A stretch of DNA of 64,000 bases from Bryum argenteum. Its lineage: Eukaryota > Streptophyta > Bryopsida > Bryales > Bryaceae. Position numbers and translations under genes: made by a program. The stretch covers positions 4,774,001 to 4,838,000 of the forward strand of contig CM073323.1 in NCBI GenBank assembly GCA_037043015.1. Direction: 5' to 3'. Positions within the stretch are counted from its first letter, which is position 1. Each line of letters starts with the position of its first letter. This document shows positions 34,106 to 46,798 of this stretch, in pieces. The notes below the pieces were generated by a model that saw nothing but the letters and a program-made list of their open reading frames with translations, made no database searches and had not been told where the DNA came from.

Positions 34106-37100
34106 ATGAATCAGTGGCACTGGAGGACGTTTGTTGCGGTATTGACGCTTGGCGTTGTTGGAGTTCTGGGACAAGATCTGGGGACATGGCAGTTGCTACT
34201 GCCTAACGCCGGGATTGCTTCTATGCACACCGCGCTGACTCGATATGGCACTCTGATTATGATCGACAGGACGGACATTGGAGCCTCGCAAATTCAACTG
34301 CCACGTTAGTTCTCAATCCTTTTGCCTCATCGCCGTTCTCTAAACTGCGACTCAGTCAATGACGATGATGATGATGCGTCAATGATTTCTTGTGACGCAG
34401 ATCAATTTACAGCACATCCTCGAATGTCTAGATATTATCAGAGATCAATAACTGGTATCGCTTAGGTCTTCATTTCGATCGTACAAGATTTGCGTCACTA
34501 AATCCACAGTGGGCAGAACTAGAAACACATTTTTCATAGTTTGCGCCACTAACTCCGGACTGGCCAGAAGTAGAAACACATTCTTCAAAGTCTGCGTCCC
34601 TCTCACACTGCATATGTTCCGCTGTTCATTCTTTTCCCGAAGTGTAGCATCGTTCAGAAGTTTTGTCAAGATTTTTGTTGACAAGTCATTTTGCACGCCG
34701 TACTCTGAGAACTGTCGAAATCGCGCCAGTGTGACGCTTGGCAGGCAGAAAGTATGCTAGTGGGTAAGCTAGAGTAGAAGATAGAGTAGCGAGAACGTCA
34801 GCTACAATAAAAGTCACAGTATGCAGCCTAGCCATTTTTTAGGTTAGTAGTTTTTTAATAGGATTGCGTTACACCACAAATAATCTAGAGTCGTAATTCT
34901 CCTTCCACAGTCAGAGCATCACCATCTCAGCGACAACAATATTTCTGGCTCAACTTCTCGAGCAAGTACCTCAATGGCGTATGAATTGGTGCTGGTAGAT
35001 ATTCAAGAGCTGCATAATCTCTCTTTGCTGAACTGGGGTTTATCGAACACTTAATTCCCTATAACTTGCCGTTTGGTTAATTATCATGGCACTTCTGGTT
35101 GCAATGATAACTGGGTCGCTCTTCCCTGTATGTGTCAATACCTACTCAGCGTTGGCACAAGTAAAGACTCTTGAGCGCACCTACAGAAAAGTGCCTCCGC
35201 TGCTGCTTTGCTCTATCTACAGTAGAAAACAGAGTAGTGAGTAAAGGACAGAAAGGAGGATTCATGGGTGGGGGCTGATGAGGAAGCCGTGTGGATTGTG
35301 CAGCGGGCGTGTGTAGGGACAGCAATGACCTGGTCCTGCCGCACGATTGCACTGCCCATTCCGTGCTCTACGACCCTGGTACCAACAGCGTCCGCCCGCT
35401 GTTCCTGCAGACCGACCCCTGGTGCTCTTCAGGTCAGTTCATGCCCGATGGCTCCCTCATGCAAACCGGTGGTGACTTCGACGGAGTTCGCAAAATCAGG
35501 CATGCTCACTACCCCTCTCCTTTGTGCATCCATAATCAACTACACACAAAGTTGATCCCTACTCCAAAGCAGAACTAGGATGAGGTGTGGATCACAGAAG
35601 ATGCACATAAGTTCCTAGGAAAATGTAGCATTGCTTTCAGATAGTGTTTGAAACTGCATAAATATCATAGGCTAGAATTGGTACATACGCGTAGGACTGC
35701 TTTTAAGTTCATCATCATCATGTGATTCTTTGAGTAGTTAATGTACCCTTCTCAAAAATAGATAAAAAATGAATCACTATGGTGAACTTCCTAGAAGGCT
35801 AATTTTCAATGTACTCGCTCTGAACACTCCAGACTATGTCATTTTAGGCAGACCTAAAAGTTCAATACTAAGATTCATAACAAGTTTTAGAAGGTCCAAA
35901 TATGATGAATCCAAGATCTAATCCTATACTTGCTTTGCTTATACACACAAGTTGTTTGCATGGCTAATCTCTTTACAGATTTGCTATGCTGAAATTAAAA
36001 CCAATAATGAGCAGGTTACCTTGATTGGTGTCTTTATCACTTTTCAATGAGTATCTGGCAGACATGGTGATGATTATATATGGACATATGGTACAGTTGG
36101 TTGTTTGCAAATTTGAGGATATTGTTTTTGAACTTCATGAATTATCGGAACACGGTTGTGATATTTCAAGTGCACTGAGCTGTGAGGTAGATTGCAATAC
36201 GAAGAGAGAATGTAGGTGTTATTATCGGAGAGATTCATGAATCAGTTGGGAGTTTGAAAATGACGAGGTGATGCGTAGTGCAGGACGTTTGTGCCGTGCG
36301 AGCCTACGGGGACATGCGACTGGGTGGAATCGACGACAACTGAGCTCCAATCCGGGCGCTGGTACTCCACAAATCAGCTCCTACCAGACGGGCGGCAGAT
36401 CATCATCGGCGGGCGAGCCGCATACAACTTGGAGTTCATACCTCCAAACGCCAACGGTCCACTCTACTTCCCATTTCTGAACGCCACCAACGACGACCAG
36501 AACGACAACCTCTACCCTTACGTGCACCTGCTTCCCAATGGCAACCTCTTCATCTTCGCCAACCGCGACTCCATCGAATACAACTACGCCACCGACACCG
36601 TCGTCCGCACATTCCCTCAAATCCCCGGGGAGCCTCGGAACTACCCCTCGGCCGGCAGCTCCGTCATGCTCCCCCTCCTGGCGTCTAACAATTTCTCAGT
36701 TGTGGAGATTCTAGTTTGTGGGGGCGCGCAGTATGGCGCGTATCTGAACTCCGCCGCTGGCATGACGTGCTCTAACACTTGCGGCCGCATGGTTGTGTCT
36801 GATCCTGCCCCCACTTGGGCCATGGACGATATCATGCCCATCCCCAGGTGCATGGGGGACATGATCCTGCTTCCCACTCGCGATGTCATGATCATCAATG
36901 GCGCCCAACAAGGCTCGCAGGTAGCACTCTCCTCCTTACAATGTGATGAAAGTTTGACAGATTCGAATGTGCAGGTTTACTTATTTGTGTGCATGCATGG
37001 ATGGCAGGGGTGGACGAATGCGTTGAATCCGGCGTTTAGTCCAGTGTTGTACTACACGTACGCGAGTCCGGGGTACAGGATGTTAACCATGGCGCCCACA

Positions 37101-37589
37101 ACGATAGCGAGAATGTACCACTCGACAGCGAACTTGATGCAAGACGGGCGGATTTTCATTGCGGGGAGCAACCCGCACCAGTTTTACGTGTTGGACTCCG
37201 AGTTTCCGACGGAGTTACGAGTGGAGAGCTTCTCCCCGCCGTATCTGAGCGCGTTGCATGACTCCCTGCGGCCAACGGTAACGGCGTCGCCGCTGCAGAT
37301 CACCTACGGCGTGCCGTTCACGGTTACGATCGCCGTGCCTGTAGTGGTGGCAGGCGCAGTGGAGCTTAACCTGGTGAGCGCGCCCTACTCCACGCATTCG
37401 TATCAGCAGGGCCAGCGCCTGGTCAGCCTCGCTGTGTCCGTGCCCGTGCAAGTGGCACAGACCAGTGTGTATCAGATCAGCGCCACGGCGCCCTCAGGAC
37501 CCACGGTGGCGCCTCCTGGGTATTACATGTTGTTCGCTGTGAATCAGGCCATTCCCAGCACGGCTGTTTGGGTTCTCCTGGCCACCTGA
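34106..37589 (+). CDS. Secreted glyoxal/galactose-oxidase-like copper radical oxidase, 537 aa, 4 exons
   Basis: Aldehyde (glyoxal) oxidases oxidise small aldehydes to acids and release hydrogen peroxide in the cell wall. Exons: 34106-34304, 35304-35499, 36284-36920, 37008-37589; phases agree. Residues 1-22 form a signal peptide ending at VLGQ. All residues expected of a copper radical site are present: Cys107 (DPWCSSG) and Tyr159 (GRWYSTN) for the Cys-Tyr cofactor, Tyr381 and His382 (ARMYHST), and His474 (STHSYQQGQR). Kelch-like repeats (PDGRQIIIGG, QDGRIFIAGS) and the C-terminal DUF1929 region (PPYLSALHDSLRP to the end) follow family order, and the length is normal. Intron 2 appears to start with GC instead of GT, since the conserved frame ends at AG|GCATGC. 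Intron 3 is only 87 bp, divisible by three and free of stops. Probably active. An AATAAA lies 113 bp after the stop. Confidence 0.92.
34489..34602 (+). repeat. 51-bp tandem repeat in the oxidase intron 1
   Basis: About 2.2 units, starting at 34489, 34540 and 34591, each with TTTGCGYCACTAAMTCC and AGAAACACATT. Units differ by several substitutions. It is located inside the first intron of the oxidase gene. Confidence 0.8.
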
Positions 37590-37701
37590 TGAACTGCCCA
37601 TGCCTGCTCGCATTACTTGCTTCCCCAGATTGAGTGGGAACAACCGGAGTGTGCAACAGCCCCAAGCAACTTAAGTGTACAGATTTGACTCGGCCCCATG
37701 G

Positions 37702-37707
37702 AATAAA
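37702..37707 (+). terminator. Candidate polyadenylation signal of the oxidase gene
   Basis: AATAAA, 113 bp downstream of the stop codon at 37589. Confidence 0.4.
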
Positions 37708-39295
37708 TCCGTTCTCTTGGGTCTGCATTTTGTAATTCAATACACATAATTGAGAATTGAGCTCAAACTCTCTTCCGAGTGCACAATCTCTAAGTAGGAG
37801 GTCGGCACTACTCTCTGTCAAAAACCGGTGAAAAAAGTCATCGAGGGAAATAATTTTGATATCCAAACATTGGATTTCCGTCATACTCCTGAGTACAATT
37901 CCACTGAGCACTTTGTTTCATGTTTCAAGTGAAAACGTCATATCTCACTTTTGCAGCAAAATGTTGTGTAGGTCAGTCATCTGGCACAAGTTCACTGCCA
38001 ATGACGGTTTGGAGAATTTCACTATCAACAAGAAGTCGTGCGTGACTTGGTTGTTGTGCGATAAAATGCAGGAAACGCATAAGTTGCCGGCCAGACTTAT
38101 ATGGCAGTTAGTCCCCGATTGAGAAAGTCGACAAGCCCTGACTGCAAGCCGAAATTTGCACAAACAGCAGTGCAGATTGTACAGTCAAAATGGCAAGAAG
38201 AAAGAAGCAATGTGTGCATATTGTCTCTTGTACTGATGATATTTCACCAACTCTAACCACCCAGTGTAAACGATCTCATACTCCACAACCGTGCAGGTTG
38301 ACAGGGTTGACAGGGTTGACAAGTCTCTAAACTAATCACCGATATTTTGGCATTCAGTCTCGAAATCAGAGCGTTGACGTGGCGTGCACATGCACCTCAA
38401 TGTCGTTAAATCGGCTGTTCATCAAGAAAATGGTTACAAAATTCACTGGTCTGTGATCACTATGAGTTTCTATACAACTTTTTTACTCTAAATTGTTACA
38501 ACTCAGAACGGCACATGTAATATCGTCAATGACAAAATTAAAGTTAGTGATACAGTAGATACTTGTGTCCTATCATTTGTAATGGTAGATTGACCATGAC
38601 TGCTTTACCTTGGGCTAATTGAAACACATCTTTTGTCTAATCTTGGGTAAAATGTTGATTACTTACAGTAATTTCGTTTGAGATATATTTCTCTATATAT
38701 ATTTCTGATAGCTTAGCAAGTTATCAAACGAACACAATTTTTGTGATGATCGTGTTTGGAACAAAAGTTCCATATTTTCCAACAACAACTTACACTTGAA
38801 TCTGAAATTTTACCTTGTGTGCTTAATCCAGAAGGTATTATTGTCAATCATGTTTTGACAAATCCGAGTTATTTCAGAGAGAATGAAGAAAGAATCCGAA
38901 TTGATTGATTGTTACGAAGTGACTCGTCTGAGGCCGGCTGGAAAGCAATCGAAGAAGAACGATTCCACGACTAAACTGTAAAGGACGGCACCCAACTGAA
39001 CCGAAACGATGCATCCCTTGGAAGATCAGAGAGAATGAGCTTGGCGTGCTAAGTAATCTTCTTTGCCTCCCACACATCACCGGCCAACCGGCCTACTAAA
39101 ATCTTCAGAGAAAAAAAGAGAAAAAATAAGAATTTCTTGCATACAAATTTCATGCACAGACCTTTTTCAATCTGCTTTTGAGAGTTAGGTTGTGTACGGT
39201 ATGCACAATTGCACGCCATCTTCATGATTCTTGACCCATTCAAGGATCACGTCAATGACTTTTCTGCAGACTATTTCCTAGTACATGCATGCATG
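37708..39295. other. Intergenic DNA, no gene recognised
   Basis: A short plus-strand frame at 37856-38122 and others lack recognisable domains. A 10-bp unit (TTGACAGGGT) is repeated near 38297-38322. Confidence 0.5.
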
Positions 39296-39303
39296 TATAA
39301 ATA
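39296..39303 (+). promoter_or_regulatory. TATA box of the BAG gene
   Basis: TATAAATA about 172 bp before the start codon at 39475, in a region with GCATGCATG repeats. Position and sequence fit a plant core promoter. Confidence 0.5.
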
Positions 39304-39474
39304 TTCATGGCAGCCACAAAGTGCATTCATCCATGTTGCATTGCTCTGCTCTAATGGTCTGATGCTGTGAGTAGGAAGTCGACGAAGCTATTGCAAAGGT
39401 AAACTGCTCGACACCCGTCTGATAAACAAGCTCTGATTGATCAGGTTGATCGATCAGAGCTCTGATTGTGGGGG

Positions 39475-40563
39475 ATGGCCGGGCAGGTCGAGTTTTTGTA
39501 CGTAAGGATGAATGGTCCACCAGGAGCACCGAGGATGCTGCTCAAGGGACCGCCACCGAGTGAGGAGGAGGCGGCAAGCAGCATTCAAGCATGCTGGCGA
39601 GGGGCGATGGTGCGGCGGACGCGGCCGCTCGAGAAACTGCAAGCGATCACGCAAGTGCGCCAGGATCTGAAAGCGCACCTGCAAGTGCTGGCTGGGAGTG
39701 CGCAGTTCGAGAAGCTGTGCTCTGATCCCCAGGAGCGCTTGCGATGGAGCGAGTGCGCCATGGCGCTCCTCCTTCACCTTGATGCTATCCAGGGCGCCCA
39801 TCCCGATGTGCGGGAGCTTCGGAAACTGGTTACTAAGGAAGTCATTGCCTTTCAAGAGATTATCGACTCCACCAACAAGGACGCTTCTAGTGGTAACCAC
39901 ATTCACATGTCATTCACCTTCTCATGTCTTTTCGGTCCTTCACAATCATCTCCTTGTTACCAAATACTTTGATGTGTTTTCACACTTCTATTCAGAAATA
40001 TGTAGAACCAGCCATGCAAGTCGAATCAATTGTATACTTGCAACTACATATTTCAGACTGAGCTGCTTGTAGTAAGCATATACGTGGTCTATTTTTCTAT
40101 ATGCATGGTTGGTTTTATGTGTTGTTTAATCTAATCTCTCATTTAGTGTTGGTATTTCTGATATGGGTTGGTATCATATTGAAATCTCATACTCTCTTTG
40201 TAGCTTCAAAACCAACCTTTCGAGTAAAATCAAATGGTTTGGCATGGTGGATTCCACTGTGAACTCAGTTCACGATGTGCTAATAATCCCTACTGAATAA
40301 AATTCTAAGCAAAAGGATGATACTTGGAAAATAATACTTAGATTGGTTTCTGTAAATCGCTTCCAACCATTTGCTGGTATTACCCACAGACGAGTGCATG
40401 GCCATGAGTATGTGAACGGGAATAGCTAATAGCTTCAACACGACCGTCGAACATCTTCCTGACATCAAAAACTCAAATTGTAAGTAAGGCTAATATGATA
40501 GTCTCATGAAATGCAGATGCGATTAGGAGAGCTCTAAAATCGACGCTCTCCACATTTCTTTGA
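39475..40563 (+). CDS. IQ-motif and BAG-domain co-chaperone, about 154 aa, 2 exons
   Basis: BAG proteins bind Hsp70 and stimulate nucleotide exchange; plant BAG5/6/7-type members also carry an IQ motif that binds calmodulin. Exon 1 (39475-39892) encodes a short leader, the IQ motif SSIQACWRGAMVRR at residues 35-48, and a BAG helix bundle at about 52-132 (PLEKLQAITQVRQDL through TKEVIAFQEIIDS). The proposed exon 2 (40517-40563) adds DAIRRALKSTLSTFL and a stop, in phase with a G|GTAAC donor and a GCAG acceptor. Without splicing the frame would run to 39972 with an unlike-looking tail. The ATG was chosen because the in-frame sequence upstream offers only non-ATG starts. The IQ plus BAG order resembles Arabidopsis BAG5, which acts in mitochondria, but no clear transit peptide is seen here. 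The second exon is less sure than the first. Confidence 0.8.
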
Positions 40564-43032
40564 GTATGATGATAGACAGAGATTTATCTAAAATATCGGT
40601 AGCTACACACTTCGGAACTCATCTTTCACTTCTCGGTGCTGCTGCTGCTGCTGCTAATGACAACCGAAAAGAGCCAAGGTGACAGCATCCTTCTCATCTG
40701 CTTCTGTTTTTGCAATCAGTTTTTGCTATTGTTGAATGTTGAGTTTACTGACAAGGAGCGTTTTATTTCATGCTTAGGCTCCCAAACATATAATATTATT
40801 AACTGGAAACAAAAACTCAACATCAAGAGCACATGTTTCTCCAGGTCGTTGAAACGCGGACAAATATGTTAGTATACCACAGATATGATTTCATGGTACA
40901 TTCCCAACTCCACTTCTGATTGTTTATGCTCATCTTCCTCAAATGAAGAAGATGCAACCCTTAACCAAATCCGGACTTATTCCGGAATTCTAGAGTGAGA
41001 GAGATTTTGGATTTTTTGGTTTTTTGGTATTTTAATTGTGAAATAAACTTCGAAGGATTTGAATATTATTTTACTTTTGAGGAATCCTCTAATATGAGTT
41101 TCATTTTCTCAAAGCTATGGGGGAGCTCCCAATGTGTTACTTCTTGATTGCTCCCAGTCTAGAATTAGTTAAATGTAGCACAAAGATGAGGATACTGGAG
41201 AATTTTGATCTGATATGTCCACATGTTTTATACAGAAAAATAGCTTTGGTGTGATGTGTGTGATACAAGCCTTCATCAAGCAGAGAGGCATCAACCCTAG
41301 AACATCACAAAGTGTTCGATGAATGAATTTGAGATCTGATACTAGACGATAGACAACATTTTTTTCATCCAAAATCGTCTTCCCAACTTCCTCATGAGCT
41401 CCGACGTGCCAGGGTTAAGGTTATAGCAGACATTTGTACAGCATTTCATTTAACAACTTTGTAGCCACTACTTCTGGCATGTATAATATCCAGATTTGTA
41501 AATCAAAAAGTGCCTAAATTAGCAATTTGAGCATTTGATTCGTTTGCTGAGATTTGTTGGGTTCTGGAGGCACTTGAAAGATGACTCCATTCTTTATTGA
41601 TATGATTTTTGTATGTATGATATTCGAGTGTATAACCACAATTGTAGTTTGCAAAAATATATCTTGTGATTGAAGGGAAATGTGAAGAAATTGAAGTATA
41701 GTATGAAACACATGGTTCACATTAGTTTTTGAAAACCAATTAAGATTGCAAGCGAGTTAAGAAGGAATCATGGTACCATTAAGTTTGTAGAGAGGCACAT
41801 CATATTAAAATATTCTTTCATTGTATGATATTACTAAATTGTACGTATGTTCATTGACATCTTAGTGGTTGTGAAGCCAATGTGGGCATGGGAAGTGTTG
41901 TTGTATTCTGAATGTTGCAAGGAATAGTTGGATTGCAAAATTTCATGTGCAGAGTGAAAGAGTTTCGGAGTTTTTGTTGTTGAGAAAGTTATAGCAATTA
42001 TACATGTAATAAATATAGCTTTTGGATTTTAACTAAGAATCCATTTAGATGTAAAAAATATGTGACTCAAATACATTACTAGGACTTAACTCCGTAACGT
42101 TTCAATCTAACTTTGGCGTAGAAACATTTCTATTTAAGCATCAGCAAAGAATATGGCTAAACTATGATTTGTAATAAGCAAATTGTAGCTCATGTTGAGT
42201 ATAGTCATTGTCATAGGGCCTCATACATAGGAAGGTTGTATCATATCGACTTGCATAAACAACAAAAAAATTCATATCTTAGAGGCATTATGCTACAAAT
42301 AATCTTGTTGCAATGAAATACCTCTAACTACAGTTTTTTTCATCCCAATAATAAAAACTAAAAAAAGTCTTGGCTTGTATGATAGCATAACAATGGTAGA
42401 AATTTTGTTATATCTTAAAAAGGAAGAAGAGTTGAAAATTAGACTTCTTGCACTCAAGTGAATTCTATATCTTCACTTTATCTTGAATTGAGCTAAAAAT
42501 CTTACCAACTGACCATACACAAATTGGAATCCTACCTAACATAAATTTGGAACTCAAAGGTGCATGAAAAAAAAATCATTCCTTAAGGATCCTGTAATTT
42601 TTTTAATTTCTCAAAACGTAGCATTATTATAATATGTCACCTGTTTCAAAAACTTAAACAAAAATGCCTTCACAGAAATGCATGCATAAACCCATACTGT
42701 ATTGGATCTGTTTGCAAGTTTTACCAAAAATAAATAGACTTGGTTTCGGGTATCCAAAAAATATTGTCAAATTTTCGCTTTGATTTAATAAGTTGAGGCT
42801 CTTTAGAATTCAATTTTATAATATCAAATAATTATCAAATCATTAAAATAAAGTTCACTACATATAGAAGTTAGCGGCTACCTTATTAAAGAAAAAAACT
42901 ATTTCTACAACGTGTTGAAATCAAATTAGACCTTAAACACTCAAAAAGTTAAAGCACGAGGTTGAATGCTTGACAAGGTCCACAAACTCTTTTGTATCTC
43001 TTTGCAACAACCATCTTCACCGTGGTCAATTT
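40564..43032. other. AT-rich intergenic DNA, no gene recognised
   Basis: A CTG microsatellite lies near 40638-40655. No supported genes; open frames are short and unlike known proteins. Confidence 0.5.
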
Positions 43033-43130
43033 CTCAAAGTGAATATAACAAGGAGTGAAGCAAAGAGTTCGAGACCCATTCCTCAAAGTGAATATAACAA
43101 GAAGTAAAGCAAGGAGTTTGAGACTCCTTA
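43033..43130 (+). repeat. 49-bp tandem duplication
   Basis: Two adjacent units, each starting CTCAAAGTGAATATAACAAG, differ at several positions. Confidence 0.85.
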
Positions 43131-43205
43131 CAATGAGGTCAAACTTGGCTCGAGCTCAAACACAACAAGCCAATGGTGCCATAAGGTACACATGGAGTTC
43201 CCTAA

Positions 43206-43679
43206 GGGCCGCTTTACACGAGCGGTCAAGCGACTGATGGGTCAATTCATGGCAAAATCCTTAATTGTAATTGGTTGATTTCTTGAAATTGGCCCCAAAC
43301 ACAAGGAGTCAAGGCCAATGTTATGAAATTATACATAATAGGTGGGGGGACAAGTTATGACATGACCCGTGCTCCAAAAGTTGAAAGATACAAGAATGTA
43401 AGGCGAATTCATAGCCTAGAAGCCGTTGCTTGATTTCATACAAAATCATTAGTTCATCAAAATATCTAATTGTAAACCAATGAAAAGCATGGAATGTAGC
43501 TAATAATATGAATTGGCCTCATGGCCTTGTTTTTCCTTTTACAAATCATCCCCAAGGGCTTTATACATGGAGGAATTGGCCCACACCCTATTAATTGTCT
43601 AATATGTTATCGAATTTGTCCATGGAGCCAATTGGGATCAACATGTGAGAGAATTGGCGTTCCTCATATAAAGCGTCCC
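43206..43679. mobile_element. PIF/Harbinger (Tourist-like) MITE (474 bp)
   Basis: The termini are GGGCCGCTTTACACGAG and, in reverse complement, GGGACGCTTTATATGAG. TAA is duplicated at 43203-43205 and 43680-43682. TAA target sites and GGGC-type ends fit PIF/Harbinger MITEs. No coding capacity is seen. Confidence 0.65.
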
Positions 43680-43682
43680 TAA

Positions 43683-44655
43683 CGCTCCCCCAAAGCTAAT
43701 CCTTGGTGGCATTGTCATAAGCATATCTTGTCTAGCTAATTTTAAGACGACAAATAGACGCAAAGTGACCATAGGTTTATGCACAATTCCTACACCCACA
43801 TGGGAGAAATAACTTCTTTTCTAATTTTATGAAAATGGAGGCTTCAAAGTACTCATCAAAGTTTCACCCCTTCATCTCAAGTGGCCTCTGACAAAAAACA
43901 CTTACAGAATAGGTTCAACTTAATTGAGCTTCAAAGTATGGAGCGTCAATGCAATTACCAAATACCGACTGTACCTATGAACCCCTCAAAAGCAGGTGTC
44001 AGAAACACGGCCATGTGGAGGCCCACCTACTGATAAACGAACTACAATCAACGTCATGATGGCCCTAAAATGTACATCCCACGAACATGCTAGAGCTCAG
44101 GCGGCTCCTGGCGCTCGTCACGGCCATCGCGTCCTCCGCGCGTGGTGGTGGTGCCCATCATATCGAACGGCGCTTCCAATTCTGTGACCGACACGCTTTG
44201 GTCCACAATCCGTCACTGATCGGATCGATCTTCTAGTGCGCAGGGAAGTAGGGATACACAGACGTGCTCTTTAATCGCTTTTCCCGGGTGGATTCATAGT
44301 TGCTCGGCAGAAACAGGCTCACGTTTCGGCGAAAGTGGCGAGTTTTCAGGTGCACGTGGCGTAGTGGGCCTATGCAAGTGTCGAAAGTCGATATCAGATT
44401 ACGAACCCAGTCGTGGTAATGGTAATGGCGAAGTCAAGGAGACTTCCTTCGTGAGAATGGAGCGTTCCAGGAGCCCACGATTGTGAGATTCTCTTTCCGC
44501 TTCGTTAGGGCAGGTTTTGGGACTGCAAGTGGCAAGAGAGGAGAGAGGAATTTGGTTATGGCTATGGTGGGGCGGTGATGGGCAGGAGAGTGAGCTATGG
44601 AGGGGGAAGAGAGGAGAGAGATGGTACTAGGTTGAGGAGTTGACTTTGTCGCAAG
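43683..44655. other. Upstream region of F-box gene A
   Basis: No coding feature is supported. Composition rises in GC towards the gene and a purine-rich GAGAGGAGAG tract lies at about 44530-44620, plausibly 5' leader or promoter. Confidence 0.4.
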
Positions 44656-46798
44656 ATGGGTGTTCGTGCGAAACGGGAGGAGGAGCAATCCGGGTTGCTT
44701 CAATTTCCCGACGAGATTTTGGAGAATGTGATCGGCTTGCTTCGGAATGCGAGGGACAGGAACGCCGTTTCACTGGTGTGCAAGCGCTTTCACGCCATCG
44801 AGGGGACGTCACGGGGGAATGTGCTGGTGTCCAACTGCTACGCAATTCAGCCATGGAAGCTGGCGTCGCGGTTCCCGAACGCGACGTCTGTTACTATCAA
44901 GGGTAAGCCGAGAATCGTAGATTTCTCGCTCATCCCCCAAGCTGAGGTCTGGGGGGCGTACGCGAGGCCGTGGGTGAAAGTTCTGGCCAGGTTTTTCCAG
45001 CACATCCGTCACGTGAAGATGAAGCGTATGACTGTGTCGGACTCCGACATCGAGCGCTTGGTGGGCGCGTGCGGGACGAGCTTGCAGAGCCTCGAGCTCG
45101 AGAAGTGCTCGGGATTTTCCACGCGGGGGTTGGAGATGATCGCGCGCGCATGCCGGAACTTGGTGGTGCTGAACCTCTCGGAGTCCGACATTCGGAACGA
45201 AGGCTCGCCGTTCTGGCTTACCACGCTCTCTAACACGTCGCGCTCGCTGGAAGTGCTAAATTTGTCGTTGACGGAAGTGGAGGATGTTGAGAGTCATGTG
45301 CTGATGGATTTGGCCTCGCGTTGTCGCGACCTCCGGTTGAGCGGGGCAATGAAGATCGACCATGTGTTGGCTGTTGTCAAAGCGGCGAGCTCGTCAATGC
45401 AGCACTTGGGCATCGGGCTCTACTCCCAAAACGTCGAGAATCCTGACCTTATAGCCGAGGCTTTCCAGAGCTGCACCGGCTTGAGAGGACTATCCGCGCT
45501 CTGGGACCTAGACGATGGCTCCATGATGATGGTCATGCCCGTTGCTGCTCGCCTGACAAGCTTGGACCTCACCTATGCTCAGCTCTTGCAACCTGAGCTC
45601 ACGGACTTGCTTGCCTCATGCATCAACCTGGAGGATCTTCAGGTATGCACGCTTTCCTTCATCGCCATCATAAGTGCGGTACGATCATAGCAGACTGACA
45701 TAAAACAATTTGGGTGTGCAGTGCACTGATATTGTAGGAGACCGAGGGCTACGAGAAGTGGGCAAGCACTGTTCCAAATTGAAACGCCTCATCGTTCAAC
45801 AAGACGATCAAGGTTTCGTAACCCAGCACGGACTGACGGCCGTGGCGCAAGGCTGCTGCTTGTTAGAAAAAATCATCATCTATGCAGCAGATATGACGAA
45901 CAAAGCATTGGAGTCTCTGGCAGATAATTGCCCAAATCTGTCCGACATACGCATATGCCTTGTTCAGAAATATGACGATTCCCATCCAGTACGTATCTCG
46001 TACCCTTACGAGCTTCTGCACTGCACCACCTACCCCTTTCGCTCGTCTGACTCTTCTAATGTGCAGGTTATAGAGCTGGAAGGAAGCTCGACGTTGAACC
46101 TGGGAGTCAAAGCATTGTTGATGAAGTGTCGGAAAGCGCGAAGATTAGCTCTCTGCTTCAGCCGATTCGGCCTCACGAATGTGGTGATCACCGACGAGGG
46201 AATGAGCTACATTGGCCGATATGGTGGCAATCTGGACATCATCACGCTCACGAACTGTGGAAGCAGCGACGTAGGACTTGCCTGTCTAGCTACGGGGTGC
46301 GTGAAGCTCCGGAAACTCGAGCTTCGGCACTGCCCATTTGGAGATCTAAGTACGTCCAATGCCCATTCCCTTGCAGTCTCGCGATTCTCTTGTACTTTTT
46401 GAAGCTTGTTTGGTCCACGGTGGATTTGTGTTGAGAGGATGTGTATGTGTGTGTCAGGTATGGCGGCGTTGGCAATTGGAGTACCACGGTTGAAGTTCCT
46501 GTGGGTGCAAGCATGCCAAGTGGAGCTGGCAGGGGTGAGGATGCTGGCGCAGCGGCCGGAGTTCGTGGTGGAAGTCGTGAAAGAGAGCTGCACGTCTAGC
46601 GGGGTGATCACTCCATGGCAACTCATCGCGTACTCGTCGGCGGCACCACCGCGGACGGATCTTCCGGACAACATCGACCATGTGCACGACAAGTATTGCA
46701 CGCCGCTTTATAGCGAGTACTACCTGTGTCCTAGCACCGTTGAAAATGGGACCACGGAAGTCCCTGAGCCTGCTGCCGGTCATGTTGCGGTGGGGTAA
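44656..46798 (+). CDS. F-box/LRR protein of the TIR1/COI1 superfamily, gene A, 625 aa, 4 exons
   Basis: Proteins of this superfamily are the substrate receptors of SCF ubiquitin ligases and sense auxin (TIR1/AFB) or jasmonates (COI1) in the nucleus. Exons: 44656-45642, 45722-45988, 46067-46349, 46458-46798; all GT-AG and phase-consistent. The F-box is at residues 14-55 (LLQFPDEILENVIGLL then VSLVCKRFHAIEG). Leucine-rich repeats follow to about 570, and a C-terminal WQLIAYSS then RTDLPDNIDHVHD resembles the COI1 tail. By alignment to Arabidopsis COI1 from memory, pocket residues R85, Y386 and R409 are kept (Arg86, Tyr383, Arg406) but R348 and Y444 are replaced (Ile353, Cys448). Other stretches (SNCYAIQP, IRICL) are TIR1-like. 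It may belong to the XFB-type clade known from non-flowering plants rather than to TIR1 or COI1 proper. Gene B lies 6.2 kb downstream in the same orientation. Confidence 0.9.

Noticed and set aside
39454-39906. 150-codon minus-strand open frame
   Set aside because: Antisense shadow of the IQ/BAG exon.
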